Shown here one piece after another: positions 6,518 through 14,284 of a stretch of DNA of 24,531 bases. Numbering within the stretch: the first letter of the stretch is position 1; every line of letters begins with the position of its first letter. A program made the translations under genes and the position numbers. Origin of the DNA: Rudaea sp. Lineage in GTDB: Bacteria > Pseudomonadota > Gammaproteobacteria > Xanthomonadales > Rhodanobacteraceae. Below the pieces are notes generated by a model. That model saw only the letters and a list, made by a program, of their open reading frames with translations, was not told the DNA's origin and did not search any database. The DNA lies in the NCBI GenBank assembly GCA_025934455.1, contig JAICYA010000002.1, positions 1 through 24,531 of the forward strand, read 5' to 3'.

Positions 6518-6913
6518 TCAGTGATTGCGCATCGACACCACCGACGCCAATAGCAACAAAAAGCCGATGACGGCGATCAGTGCATGCACGATCATCAGCC
6601 ACTTCGGCAGCGGCAGCGCTTTCCACTGGTAGGCCAGGTTCATGAACACGCCGCCCAGTGCGGCGATGACGAACAACACCAGCGCCGCATTCGCCAGCGG
6701 CGGCAAGCCCACGGTGAAGGTGGCGAACAGCAACAAGGTCACGGCGGCGCCGGCGAGCAAGCCATGCAGCATCGCCATCCACGCCGGCGGATAGGGCTTG
6801 CCGCTGAAGCGCAGTATGAACTGCACCACGCCGATGATCGCGGTGAGGATCAGCACACATAGCGCGGTCTGCATGAACAAGGCCGGAGACACATTCAATA
6901 ACGGGGTCATCAT
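6518..6913 (-). CDS. Four-helix membrane protein with internal duplication, function unknown
   Basis: This 131-aa protein has four hydrophobic segments (about 12-35, 46-66, 72-94, 105-126) with short loops. It is made of two similar halves offset by exactly 60 residues without gaps: A17/A77, L18/L78, A25/A85, G28/G88, V29/V89, P43/P103, W45/W105, H50/H110, L52/L112, A54/A114 and L60-62/L120-122 match. H50 and H110 are the only membrane-embedded histidines and lie at equivalent positions in helices 2 and 4, so they could be ligands for haem or another cofactor; this is inference. ATG 6913 (followed by a second ATG at 6910) has AGGAG seven to eight bases upstream. I do not recognise a named family. 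It is divergent from the giant CheB/CheR kinase gene. Confidence 0.75.
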   Translation of the reverse strand: MMTPLLNVSPALFMQTALCVLILTAIIGVVQFILRFSGKPYPPAWMAMLHGLLAGAAVTLLLFATFTVGLPPLANAALVLFVIAALGGVFMNLAYQWKALPLPKWLMIVHALIAVIGFLLLLASVVSMRNH

Positions 6914-7022
6914 CGCGGTTCTCCTGCGTGCCGCGCAGTCGCGGCGCCGTGGCCATGCTGCCCTCAATGCGCAGCCTTGTATGTACGCAAACGCACGCAG
7001 GAGAAATTCGCGTGCTTGTGCT

Positions 7023-7050
7023 TTGAGTCGTCTCGAATCGGTGCAATACT
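7023..7050 (+). promoter_or_regulatory. Candidate sigma70-like promoter for the CheB/CheR kinase gene
   Basis: TTGAGT (7023-7028) and AATACT (7045-7050) are separated by 16 bp and match four of six consensus bases each. They lie 46 bp before ATG 7096 in the divergent gap. Low information content; a chance match is possible. Confidence 0.3.
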
Positions 7051-7095
7051 CCACTGCACTCAGGGGCAACGCGCGGCAGCGCCGCCAGCCGAGGA

Positions 7096-10000
7096 ATGGT
7101 TGATGAATCAGGACGCTTCTACCCCTCCCTCCCACCCGAGATGACTTTGAGCAAACGCGATGGGCAAGACACCGGCGCGACGTTCCCGATCGTCGGCGTC
7201 GGCGCATCGGCCGGCGGCCTGGATGCGTTCACCCAATTATTGAAAGCGCTACCGGCGGACTCGGGCATGGGCTTCGTGCTGATCCAGCACCTGGCCCCCT
7301 CGCACCCGAGCGCGCTGGCGGCCATCCTGTCGCGCGCCACCCAGATGCCGGTGCTGGAAGTCCGGGACGAGCCGACCGTCAAGCCCAATCATGTGTATGT
7401 GATTCCGCCCGGGCGGTGCATGAGCATCAAGCATGGCGCACTCGCGCTGGAGCCGCGCGAAAACGACGGCCATCGCCGCGTGATCGATCATTTCCTGCGT
7501 GCCCTGGCGGAGGATTCGCACCATCTGGCCGTCGGCGTCATTCTGTCCGGCACCGCCAGCGACGGCACCCTGGGCCTGGAAGCGATCAAGGCCGAAGGCG
7601 GCATCACCTTTGCCCAGGATGCCAGCGCGCAGCACGACGGCATGCCGACCAGCGCGATCGATTCGGGCTGTGTGGATTTCGTGCTCGCCCCCGATGCCAT
7701 CGCGCGCGAGCTGTTGCGCATCGGCAAGCATCCGCACAACACGCCCACGACTGCGTCGGCGAATCCGAATGGCCCCGATATCGCCCAGATCGTGCAGATC
7801 CTGCATCACGTCACCGGGGTGGATTTCGCGCATTACAAATTCAACACGTTCTACCGGCGCGTGGTGCGGCGCATGTTGCTGCAAAAAAAGGACACGCTCG
7901 CCGACTACGCCAAACTGTTGCGCTCCGATCACGCCGAAGCGCATGCGCTGCGGCACGACATTCTCATCAGCGTCACCAGCTTTTTCCGCAATCCCGATGC
8001 CTGGGACGCGCTCAAGCGCGATGTGTTTCCGCTGTTGTTGAAGGATCGCTCGCGTCACGACACGATGCGCTTCTGGTCACTGGGTTGTTCCACCGGACAG
8101 GAAGCCTATTCGCTGGCCATCGCCTACACCGAGTTTTGCGAAGCCATGTCCTGTTCGGTGCCGCTGCAATTGTTCGCCACCGATCTGAACGAGACCGCGA
8201 TCGACAAGGCGCGCGCCGGCATCTATCCCAAAGCCATCGCCGAAGAGCTGTCGCCCGAGCGCTTGCGTCGGTTCTTCGTCAAGGTCGATGCCGGCTACCA
8301 GATTTCCAAGTCGATCCGCGATGTGTGCCTGTTCTCGCGCCACAACGCACTCACCGATCCGCCGTTTTCGCGCATCGACTTGTTGTGCTGCCGCAATGTG
8401 CTGATCTATCTCGAACCGTTTCTGCAGCAGAAAATTCTGCCGACGTTCCACTACGCCCTAAAGCCGGCGGGCTACTTGTGGTTGGGTAGTTCCGAAAGCG
8501 TCGGTAGCCATCGGCACCTGTTCGAGTCGCAGGACGCGCGCCACAAGTTCTACAGCAAGAAGGGCAATGCGAGTTTGCGCCCGAGCTATTTCCCGCTGCA
8601 GCACGACGCGGCGCAAAAGACGCCTGTTCCGGCGCGCGCGCCGGCCGAGGATCTGCCCAAGGAAGTCGATCGCATTCTGTCGATGCGTTTTGCGCCGCCC
8701 GGCGTGCTGGTCTCGGCGGATCTTGAAATTCTGCAATACCGCGGCGATACCAGCCCGTATCTGGCGCCTACTCCGGGCAAGGCCAGCCTGGGCCTGCTCA
8801 AGATGCTGCGCGAAGGCCTGATCGTGGCGGTGCGCGCGGCCATCGCGCGCGCCGACCAGGAGCGCACCACCGCACGCGAAGACGGGCTGCGCGTGAAATC
8901 CGAAAACGGCTTTCGCGATGTCGACATCGAGGTGGTGCCGCTGGGCAGCGCCGCGGCCAGCGACAGGCACAGCGGCTTCTTGATCCTGTTTCAGGAGGCC
9001 GACGGCAAAAAACGCGCGGCGGTGCCGGCCGCATCCGCACCGCTCGATGCAGCCAGCGCGACGTCCGATCGCGAGCGCCTCACGCAAGAGCTTGCCGCCA
9101 CGCGCGAATACCTGCAATCGGTGATCGAACAGCAGGAAGCGTCCTACGAGGAACTGCAATCGGCCAGCGAAGAAGCGCAGTCCGCCAACGAGGAATTGCA
9201 GAGCACCAACGAGGAACTGGAAACCTCGAAGGAAGAAATCCAGTCGACCAACGAAGAGCTGCTCACGCTCAACGACGAGTTGAACAATCGCAACACCGAA
9301 CTCAACCGCCTGAACAACGATCTGCTCAACGTGCTCAACAGCGTGCAGATGCCGATCGTCATTTTCGGTCCGGACTTGCGCATTCGCCGGCTCACGCCGC
9401 TGGCGCAGAAGCTGCTCGAGCTGGACTCCGCCTGCGTGGGTCGTACGCCGACTGACTTCCGGTTCGGCCTCGACGGCGTGCAGGACTTGCACGCGCAGTT
9501 GATCCAGACGATCGAAACGGCGCAAGCGCAAGATCACGAAGTGCGCGACCGCAGCGGACGCTGGCATTCACTGCGCTTGAGTCCGTACCGAACCCAGGAC
9601 AACAAGATCGACGGCGTGGTGCTGATGCTGGTTGATATCGAAACCAGCAAGCAGACGGAGTTGGCGTTGGCGCATCTGGCCGCCATCGTCACCTCGTCCG
9701 GCGACGCCATCATCGGCAAGGACTTGAACGGCATCATCACCAGCTGGAACGCTGCCGCCGCGCGGATCTTCGGCTACAGTGCGAAAGAAACCGTGGGCAA
9801 GTCCGTGACATTATTGATGCCTGCCGATCGCGTCGATGAGGAGCCGGAAATCCTGCAACGCATCCGGCGCGGCGAATCGGTGCGGTATTACGAAACCGTA
9901 CGCCAGCGCAAGGACGGCAGCCTGCTGGATGTTTCGCTGACCGTCTCTCCGATTCACGACGCCAGCGGCAAGATCGTCGGTGCGGCGAAAATCTTGCGCG

Positions 10001-11556
10001 ACGTCACCCAGGAAAAACGCGCCGCGCAAGCGTTGCTCGAAAGCGAATTGCATTTTCGCGCGCTGTTCGAATCCAGTCCGTTCGCGGTGTATTCGTGCGA
10101 CAACGCGGGCGCCATCCAGAAATTCAATGCCCGCGCCGTGCAACTGTGGGGTCGCGTGCCATTGCCCGAAGCGCGCTACTGCGGGTCTTACAAGCTGTTC
10201 CTGCCCGACGGGACCTTTCTGCCGCCGGATCGGTCTCCGATGGCGCAGGTTTTGCGCGGCGAAATTGCGTCCTCGCGCGATACCGAAATGCAGATCGAGC
10301 GTCTCGACGGCTCGCGCATTACGGTGATGGTCAATATCGTTCCGGTAGAGGACGAGCGCGGAAAGATCATCGGCGCGATCGACTGCTTTTTCGACATCAC
10401 CGAGCGCAAGCAGCACGAGGAGGCGCTGCAGCGTTACGCTAACGAGTTGTCCGAAACCGATCGGCACAAGAACGAGTTTCTGGCCATGCTGGCGCACGAA
10501 TTGCGCAATCCGCTGGCGCCGATTCGCAACGCCATCCGCATCCTGCAATTGGTCGATGGCGACAAGGCGGTGGGGCAATCCGCATTGAGCACACTGGATC
10601 GTCAGGCCGGCCAGATGGCGCGGCTGGTCGACGATCTGCTCGATACCGGCCGTATCACCCGCGGCAAGATCGGATTGCGTCGCGCGCATGAGGAATTGCG
10701 CGTGCTGATGAAAATTGCCGTTGAGGATTTTCGTGGCGCATATGCGCACCTGGACCGTAACCTGGAAATGATGCTGCCGGCGCGTCCGCTGTATGCGCAC
10801 GTCGATTCCAGCCGCCTGATCCAGGTTATATCCAACCTGCTCAGCAATGCACGCAAGTTCAGCCGGACCGGCGGAACCATCGCGTTGCGCCTGGAAAAAT
10901 CCGGCAAGCACGCCGTCATCCGTGTGCGTGACGACGGCATCGGTCTGGCCGCCGACCAGATTCCGCGCATCTTCACGCTGTTCACGCAAATCGACACGAC
11001 GACGGAACGTTCGACCGGCGGCCTGGGCATCGGTCTGGCGCTGGCGAAAAACCTGGTCGAATCGCATGGCGGCACCATCGAGGCGCACAGCGAGGGTCTC
11101 GGCCATGGCTGCGAATTCGTCATCTGCCTGCCCACCGTCGCTGCGTCGGCCGTACCGCCGACGGCGAAAAAAAAGACGAAGCCGTTGCGAGGCCGCCGTA
11201 TTCTTGTTGTCGACGACAACCGCGATGCGGCCGATTCCATGGCGATGCTGCTCCAACTCACCGGCAACGAAACCCGCATCGCCTACGACGGCAAGGATGC
11301 GTTCAGCCAGGCAGCAAAGTTCCGGCCGGATATCATGCTGCTGGACATCGGCTTGCCCAAGCTCAACGGCAACGATGTCGCACGCCGGATTCGCGCCAGA
11401 TCCTGGGGCAAGAACATCGTGCTGGTTGCTATCACTGGCTGGGGCCAGGACGAAGACCGGCAGCAGACGGTCGCAGCCGGTTTCGACGGCCATCTGGTCA
11501 AGCCGGTGGATTACGCGACGCTGACGCAATTGCTCGCGACACTGGCGCCGCGGTAG
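7096..11556 (+). CDS. CheB-CheR-PAS hybrid histidine kinase (methylesterase/methyltransferase fusion)
   Basis: This 1486-aa soluble protein joins chemotaxis-type and two-component domains. In order: CheB methylesterase (about 31-215) with the catalytic triad S38 (GASAGG), H65 (QHLAPSHPS) and D156 (SGTASDG); CheR methyltransferase (about 230-490) with SAM loop LGCSTGQEAYS; a Glu/Gln/Asn-rich coiled coil (about 660-750, repeats of EELQS and TNEEL); three PAS-like domains (about 750-850, 860-980, 985-1110); HisKA with H1134 (LAHELRNPL); HATPase (NLLSNARKFS, DDGIGL, GGLGIGLALAK); and a receiver domain with phosphoacceptor D1417 (LLDIGLPKLNG). This architecture is known in many proteobacteria, but its substrate and signal are generally unknown. 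No CheR N-terminal-only or MCP genes are nearby. ATG 7096 has GAGGA immediately before it, which is too close. ATG 7141 overlaps the end of a 13-codon frame and may be the real start. The next gene starts 10 bp downstream. Confidence 0.92.
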   Translation: MVDESGRFYPSLPPEMTLSKRDGQDTGATFPIVGVGASAGGLDAFTQLLKALPADSGMGFVLIQHLAPSHPSALAAILSRATQMPVLEVRDEPTVKPNHVYVIPPGRCMSIKHGALALEPRENDGHRRVIDHFLRALAEDSHHLAVGVILSGTASDGTLGLEAIKAEGGITFAQDASAQHDGMPTSAIDSGCVDFVLAPDAIARELLRIGKHPHNTPTTASANPNGPDIAQIVQILHHVTGVDFAHYKFNTFYRRVVRRMLLQKKDTLADYAKLLRSDHAEAHALRHDILISVTSFFRNPDAWDALKRDVFPLLLKDRSRHDTMRFWSLGCSTGQEAYSLAIAYTEFCEAMSCSVPLQLFATDLNETAIDKARAGIYPKAIAEELSPERLRRFFVKVDAGYQISKSIRDVCLFSRHNALTDPPFSRIDLLCCRNVLIYLEPFLQQKILPTFHYALKPAGYLWLGSSESVGSHRHLFESQDARHKFYSKKGNASLRPSYFPLQHDAAQKTPVPARAPAEDLPKEVDRILSMRFAPPGVLVSADLEILQYRGDTSPYLAPTPGKASLGLLKMLREGLIVAVRAAIARADQERTTAREDGLRVKSENGFRDVDIEVVPLGSAAASDRHSGFLILFQEADGKKRAAVPAASAPLDAASATSDRERLTQELAATREYLQSVIEQQEASYEELQSASEEAQSANEELQSTNEELETSKEEIQSTNEELLTLNDELNNRNTELNRLNNDLLNVLNSVQMPIVIFGPDLRIRRLTPLAQKLLELDSACVGRTPTDFRFGLDGVQDLHAQLIQTIETAQAQDHEVRDRSGRWHSLRLSPYRTQDNKIDGVVLMLVDIETSKQTELALAHLAAIVTSSGDAIIGKDLNGIITSWNAAAARIFGYSAKETVGKSVTLLMPADRVDEEPEILQRIRRGESVRYYETVRQRKDGSLLDVSLTVSPIHDASGKIVGAAKILRDVTQEKRAAQALLESELHFRALFESSPFAVYSCDNAGAIQKFNARAVQLWGRVPLPEARYCGSYKLFLPDGTFLPPDRSPMAQVLRGEIASSRDTEMQIERLDGSRITVMVNIVPVEDERGKIIGAIDCFFDITERKQHEEALQRYANELSETDRHKNEFLAMLAHELRNPLAPIRNAIRILQLVDGDKAVGQSALSTLDRQAGQMARLVDDLLDTGRITRGKIGLRRAHEELRVLMKIAVEDFRGAYAHLDRNLEMMLPARPLYAHVDSSRLIQVISNLLSNARKFSRTGGTIALRLEKSGKHAVIRVRDDGIGLAADQIPRIFTLFTQIDTTTERSTGGLGIGLALAKNLVESHGGTIEAHSEGLGHGCEFVICLPTVAASAVPPTAKKKTKPLRGRRILVVDDNRDAADSMAMLLQLTGNETRIAYDGKDAFSQAAKFRPDIMLLDIGLPKLNGNDVARRIRARSWGKNIVLVAITGWGQDEDRQQTVAAGFDGHLVKPVDYATLTQLLATLAPR
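7103..7144 (+). CDS. Possible 13-codon leader peptide coupled to the CheB/CheR kinase
   Basis: A short frame (MNQDASTPPSHPR) begins at ATG 7103, seven bases after GAGGA (7091-7095), which is ideal Shine-Dalgarno spacing. Its TGA (7142-7144) overlaps ATG 7141, an in-frame Met of the large kinase, as ATGA. It may be a coupling leader, or an artefact if translation starts at 7096. Confidence 0.3.
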   Translation: MNQDASTPPSHPR

Positions 11557-11566
11557 GCAGGCGCCC

Positions 11567-12391
11567 GTGCCCAGGTTCGCGTTGATTGCCGCGGTCAAGC
11601 GTGCCGCACTGGCGTTTCTCGCCGACGACGCGCTGACTCTCGCCGCCGCGCTGGCGTTCTACACGGTGCTGTCGTTCGCGCCGCTCGTCCTTCTCAGCAT
11701 CTGGGCGACTTCATCCTTCGGCAGCGATGCGCAAGAGGCGATCCTGCACCAGATCGCGGCATTGGCCGGGAACGATGCAAAACGGGCGGCAGCCGCCATC
11801 ATTGCCAACGGCGTCCAGCTGACGCTGGGCAGTTTCGCCGGCATCGCCGCGGCGGTCATCGCCGCCGTCTCGGCGACCACGATTTTTGCGCAACTGTAGT
11901 TGTCGCTGAACGCGATCTGGAAGTTTCCCGCAAAAACCGGCAATCCGCTGCGCGCATGGCTGCGCCGTTGGCTGCTGGCGCTGGGCATGCTGGCAGCGAC
12001 GCTGGCGATGATCGCCGCGGCGCTGCTCGCCAACGTTTTGCTGCGCATGGCATTGCAACGACTGGGCTTGCCATGGTTTCCGCTAAAGCATGTATTTGCG
12101 CTGGTCGTTGCCACGCTGTTGTTCGCCGTATGGTTCCGTTATCTGCCCGACCGGCGCCTGCGCTGGCGCGATACCTTTGCCGGCGCCTTGATCAGCGCGG
12201 CGTTGTTCGTGCTCGGCAACCTTGCCATCGGCCAGGTGCTCACGCACAGCAATTTCGGCAGCGCCTACGGCTCGATGGGATCGGTCGTGGTGTTTCTGGT
12301 CTGGGTTTATTACTCGGCCCTGGTATTTCTGTTCGGCGCCGAGTTGATCGACGTGGCATTCGTGACGCGTGCGGACCAGACGATGCGCTGA
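11567..12391 (+). pseudogene. yihY: YihY/BrkB family membrane protein gene with in-frame amber stop
   Basis: Two consecutive open frames in the same phase together make a complete YihY/BrkB (UPF0761) inner-membrane protein of about 274 residues. The first part (GTG 11567 to TAG 11897-11899) has FLADDALTLAAALAFYTVLSFAPLVLL, the second has the C-terminal family signature GSMGSVVVFLVWVYYSALVFLFGAEL. The stop falls inside the conserved segment FAQL-stop-LSLNAIW, where relatives usually have Gln (FAQLQ..LN.IW); one C-to-T change in CAG would explain it. There is no frame shift and no other lesion. Either the gene is a very recent pseudogene, the stop is read through, or the base is a sequencing error. 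The family is a six-helix membrane protein of unsettled function. It lies 10 bp after the kinase gene, probably in one transcript. Confidence 0.85.
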
Positions 12392-12399
12392 CGCGCAAT

Positions 12400-13521
12400 T
12401 CATTTCTTGCCCGGAACATCGGCGATCGATCCATCGCCGATCAGGATACCGACGGATTTGAGCGCCTCGACGTGCTGGCAAACGATGCGAAAGCACGCGA
12501 TCAAGGGACCGGCGAGCAGGATGCCGACGATGCCCCAGAGCGAGCCCCACAGGAGCAGCCAGACGAAGACCACGGCCGGATCCAGCGACAGCCGCCGGCC
12601 GATGATCGTCGGTGTAACCAATTGGCCTTCGACAATGGCGAGCGCGAAAAACGCGCCCGGCACCGCGAGCGCGTGGCCGAGCGTATCGAACGTGGTGATG
12701 CCGACGAGCAGCAGCCCGATACCGGTCATGGCCGGGCCGACGTAGGGCGCGAAATTCAACACCGCAGCCACGACGCCCCACAGCAGCGGATTCGGCACGC
12801 CGAGCAAGAACATCGCCAACGCCGTGGCCGCGCCCAGCACCAGATTGATTGCGCTGACCATCAACAGATAGCGCGACATTTCTTCCTGCACTTCGCGCGC
12901 GATGTGCACCACCATTTTCTTCTCGCTCATGCCGGGAGCGACCTCCACCATGCGCCGCAGGAAACCATTGCCAGACGAAAGAAAAAAATAGACCAGCAGC
13001 AAGACTTCCGCGATGGCCGTCAGCACTCGTGGTGTACTGGTCGCCATGCTGGCAAGCAGGCCCGGTTCGCTGGTCACGACCGTCGGCGTTGTCGTTGTGG
13101 TCGACTGAGTGAGTTTCTCGATCTTCTTGGTCGCCGCCTGGGCTTCGTGGATGGATGCGCGCACGCTCTCGAATCGCCGCTGTATAGTCTGAATGGTCTG
13201 CGGCGCGTGCGCCATCCAGTCGCGCGCCGGCTGCGCCAGCATGGTTGCGCCGCCGGCAATTGCGGCCACGACAACGGCCAGTACCACAATGCTGCCGACC
13301 GCCCGTGGCAAGCGCAAACGTTGCAGCAAGGTGACCAACGGCGACAGCAACAACGAAAGCAGCAACGCCAGCGTCAACGGAATCAGCACTTCCTGCGCGA
13401 TATAACAGATTCCAAGCACAAGAAAAAACAAAACGGCGACGATGACGCGCTTGATGGTGCGAACATCCGATGGCGTATCGGCCGAACCGGTTTGCGCAGA
13501 CGCATCGTCGCGAACGTTCAT
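12400..13521 (-). CDS. AI-2E family transporter (PerM/UPF0118-like)
   Basis: This 373-aa inner-membrane protein has the family layout: an N-terminal helix group (VIVAVLFFLVLGICYIAQEVLIPLTLALLLSLLLSPL region), a further helix (IVVLAVVVAAIAGGATMLA), a long soluble stretch (about 105-185) with an alpha-helical charged part and Thr-rich linker, and a C-terminal five- to six-helix bundle containing NLVLGAATALAMFLLGVPNP, GVVAAVLNFAPYVGPAMTG and GQLVTPTIIGRRLSLDPAVV. These C-terminal motifs are diagnostic. Family members include a reported autoinducer-2 exporter and Na+/H+ antiporters, so the substrate is open. ATG 13521 has only a weak ribosome site; no better one is seen. Its stop lies 8 bp from that of yihY, so the two transcripts overlap. 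An inverted repeat (13553-13574) lies upstream. Confidence 0.88.
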   Translation of the reverse strand: MNVRDDASAQTGSADTPSDVRTIKRVIVAVLFFLVLGICYIAQEVLIPLTLALLLSLLLSPLVTLLQRLRLPRAVGSIVVLAVVVAAIAGGATMLAQPARDWMAHAPQTIQTIQRRFESVRASIHEAQAATKKIEKLTQSTTTTTPTVVTSEPGLLASMATSTPRVLTAIAEVLLLVYFFLSSGNGFLRRMVEVAPGMSEKKMVVHIAREVQEEMSRYLLMVSAINLVLGAATALAMFLLGVPNPLLWGVVAAVLNFAPYVGPAMTGIGLLLVGITTFDTLGHALAVPGAFFALAIVEGQLVTPTIIGRRLSLDPAVVFVWLLLWGSLWGIVGILLAGPLIACFRIVCQHVEALKSVGILIGDGSIADVPGKK

Positions 13522-13552
13522 GGCCGATTGCCGCGCACCCGCAACCGCACAC

Positions 13553-13574
13553 AGACATCATCAGCGAGATGTCT
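13553..13574. promoter_or_regulatory. AGACATC-N8-GATGTCT inverted repeat upstream of the AI-2E transporter gene
   Basis: AGACATC (13553-13559) and GATGTCT (13568-13574) are perfect reverse complements 8 bp apart, with arm centres 15 bp apart. The element ends 32 bp before the transporter start codon, where an operator or leader hairpin would be placed. No regulator is assigned. Confidence 0.45.
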
Positions 13575-13611
13575 CAGCAAAGAATCGTGTTGTGCATGGC
13601 GCCGCAAACGA

Positions 13612-13794
13612 TTACCGCCCCGCCGCCGCCCGAAAATGATTCTGGCGATGACGATCCCACCCGCTCGATTTGCTGCTTCCCGGCTGCGGATGTTTGTTGA
13701 CCTTGACCCTTGCGACGCCTGTTTTCGCCGCGCCGGCATCAACAATCGGGTCGGCTGGATGGATTTTCTCGAGAACTTGTTTCCTGGTTTTCAT
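13612..13794 (-). CDS. Possible 60-aa basic small protein
   Basis: A short frame starts MKTRKQVLEKIHPADP and is rich in Lys, Arg and His, with no hydrophobic segment, so it would be soluble and could bind nucleic acid. It is supported by AGGAAG four bases upstream of ATG 13794, better than most chance frames in this window, and by its position in line with DUF3247 and the AI-2E gene on the same strand (gaps 109 and 90 bp). I do not recognise the family. Its C-terminal third (SGWDRHRQNHFRAAAGR) looks like random high-GC coding. Confidence 0.38.
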   Translation of the reverse strand: MKTRKQVLEKIHPADPIVDAGAAKTGVARVKVNKHPQPGSSKSSGWDRHRQNHFRAAAGR

Positions 13795-13903
13795 CGCACT
13801 TCCTGTCATGAATTAACCCCGCAGTGTCGCAAGCATCGGTCATCGAGTCCGTGCGATAGCCAACATAGCGCGTTACCATCTCTCCGGGCCCTTATGCATA
13901 CGG

Positions 13904-14191
13904 TCAGCTTTCGATCAATCGCTCCACGCGCTCGATGTCGCCGAGCCACAGGTACGCGGTCCAATCCGGGTCGGTCGGGTGATCCATGCGTAGCCGGGCA
14001 TTCATTCCGGTGGCGCCGGAGGCGCTTTGCAATAGCTGCGCGGCGGGGCGTTCGGTTACCGCACCGGAAACGATGTCGCCATTTTTCATCGTGATCCGGA
14101 CGTGGGTCTGGCCAGGCAACGCGACGACAAGCCGCAAAATGCGCTCGATATCACCCGGCTCTGTGTAAACCTTTTCTGCCTTCCCGCTCAT
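13904..14191 (-). CDS. DUF3247 family small protein
   Basis: This 95-aa protein matches DUF3247, a small beta-rich family known to me from xanthomonads, with a structure described as an Sm-like beta barrel. Visible blocks are KVYTEPGDIERILRLV, LPGQTHVRITMKNGD, VSGAVTERPAAQLL and the C-terminal AYLWLGDIERVERL. No enzymatic function is established. ATG 14191 follows an AGGA about nine bases upstream; the longer frame to 14275 lacks family similarity. It follows the cyclic glucan synthase gene after 93 bp on the same strand and could be co-transcribed, with a weak stem (14249-14266) between them. The match is from memory of the family pattern. Confidence 0.72.
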   Translation of the reverse strand: MSGKAEKVYTEPGDIERILRLVVALPGQTHVRITMKNGDIVSGAVTERPAAQLLQSASGATGMNARLRMDHPTDPDWTAYLWLGDIERVERLIES

Positions 14192-14248
14192 GATTGCCGA
14201 TCCTGCTGACAAACGATGACAGCGTGAACGCGATGGATCGCATATGTC

Positions 14249-14266
14249 TGTGCGGCGGCGCGCACA
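14249..14266 (-). terminator. Weak hairpin after the ndvB stop codon
   Basis: TGTGCG (14249-14254) pairs with CGCACA (14261-14266) around six GC bases, about 20 bases after the synthase stop. A six-base stem without a T-run is weak evidence; it could act as a partial terminator before DUF3247. Confidence 0.25.
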
Positions 14267-14284
14267 CGCGGTCACTCGCGAAGT

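Larger units (their letters stand above)
13522..13903. other. Gap between AI-2E transporter and DUF3247 genes
   Basis: This 382-bp region holds a possible small gene on the minus strand (13612-13794) and a 7-bp inverted repeat. Outside these I see a GGGCCC palindrome after the DUF3247 stop (13887-13892) and no clear promoter. Confidence 0.5.

Noticed and set aside
6990..7014. GCACGC/GCGTGC stem enclosing AGGAG, like a hidden ribosome site
   Set aside because: No plus-strand gene starts after it, and the pairing is only six bases with an 11-base loop.
9811..11598. 595-codon open frame opposite the CheB/CheR kinase
   Set aside because: It overlaps PAS, HisKA and receiver motifs on the other strand and resembles no family.
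11956..14094. 712-codon plus-strand frame across yihY, the AI-2E gene and beyond
   Set aside because: It crosses several real genes, consists mostly of Arg, Gln, His and Asp, and has no domain pattern.
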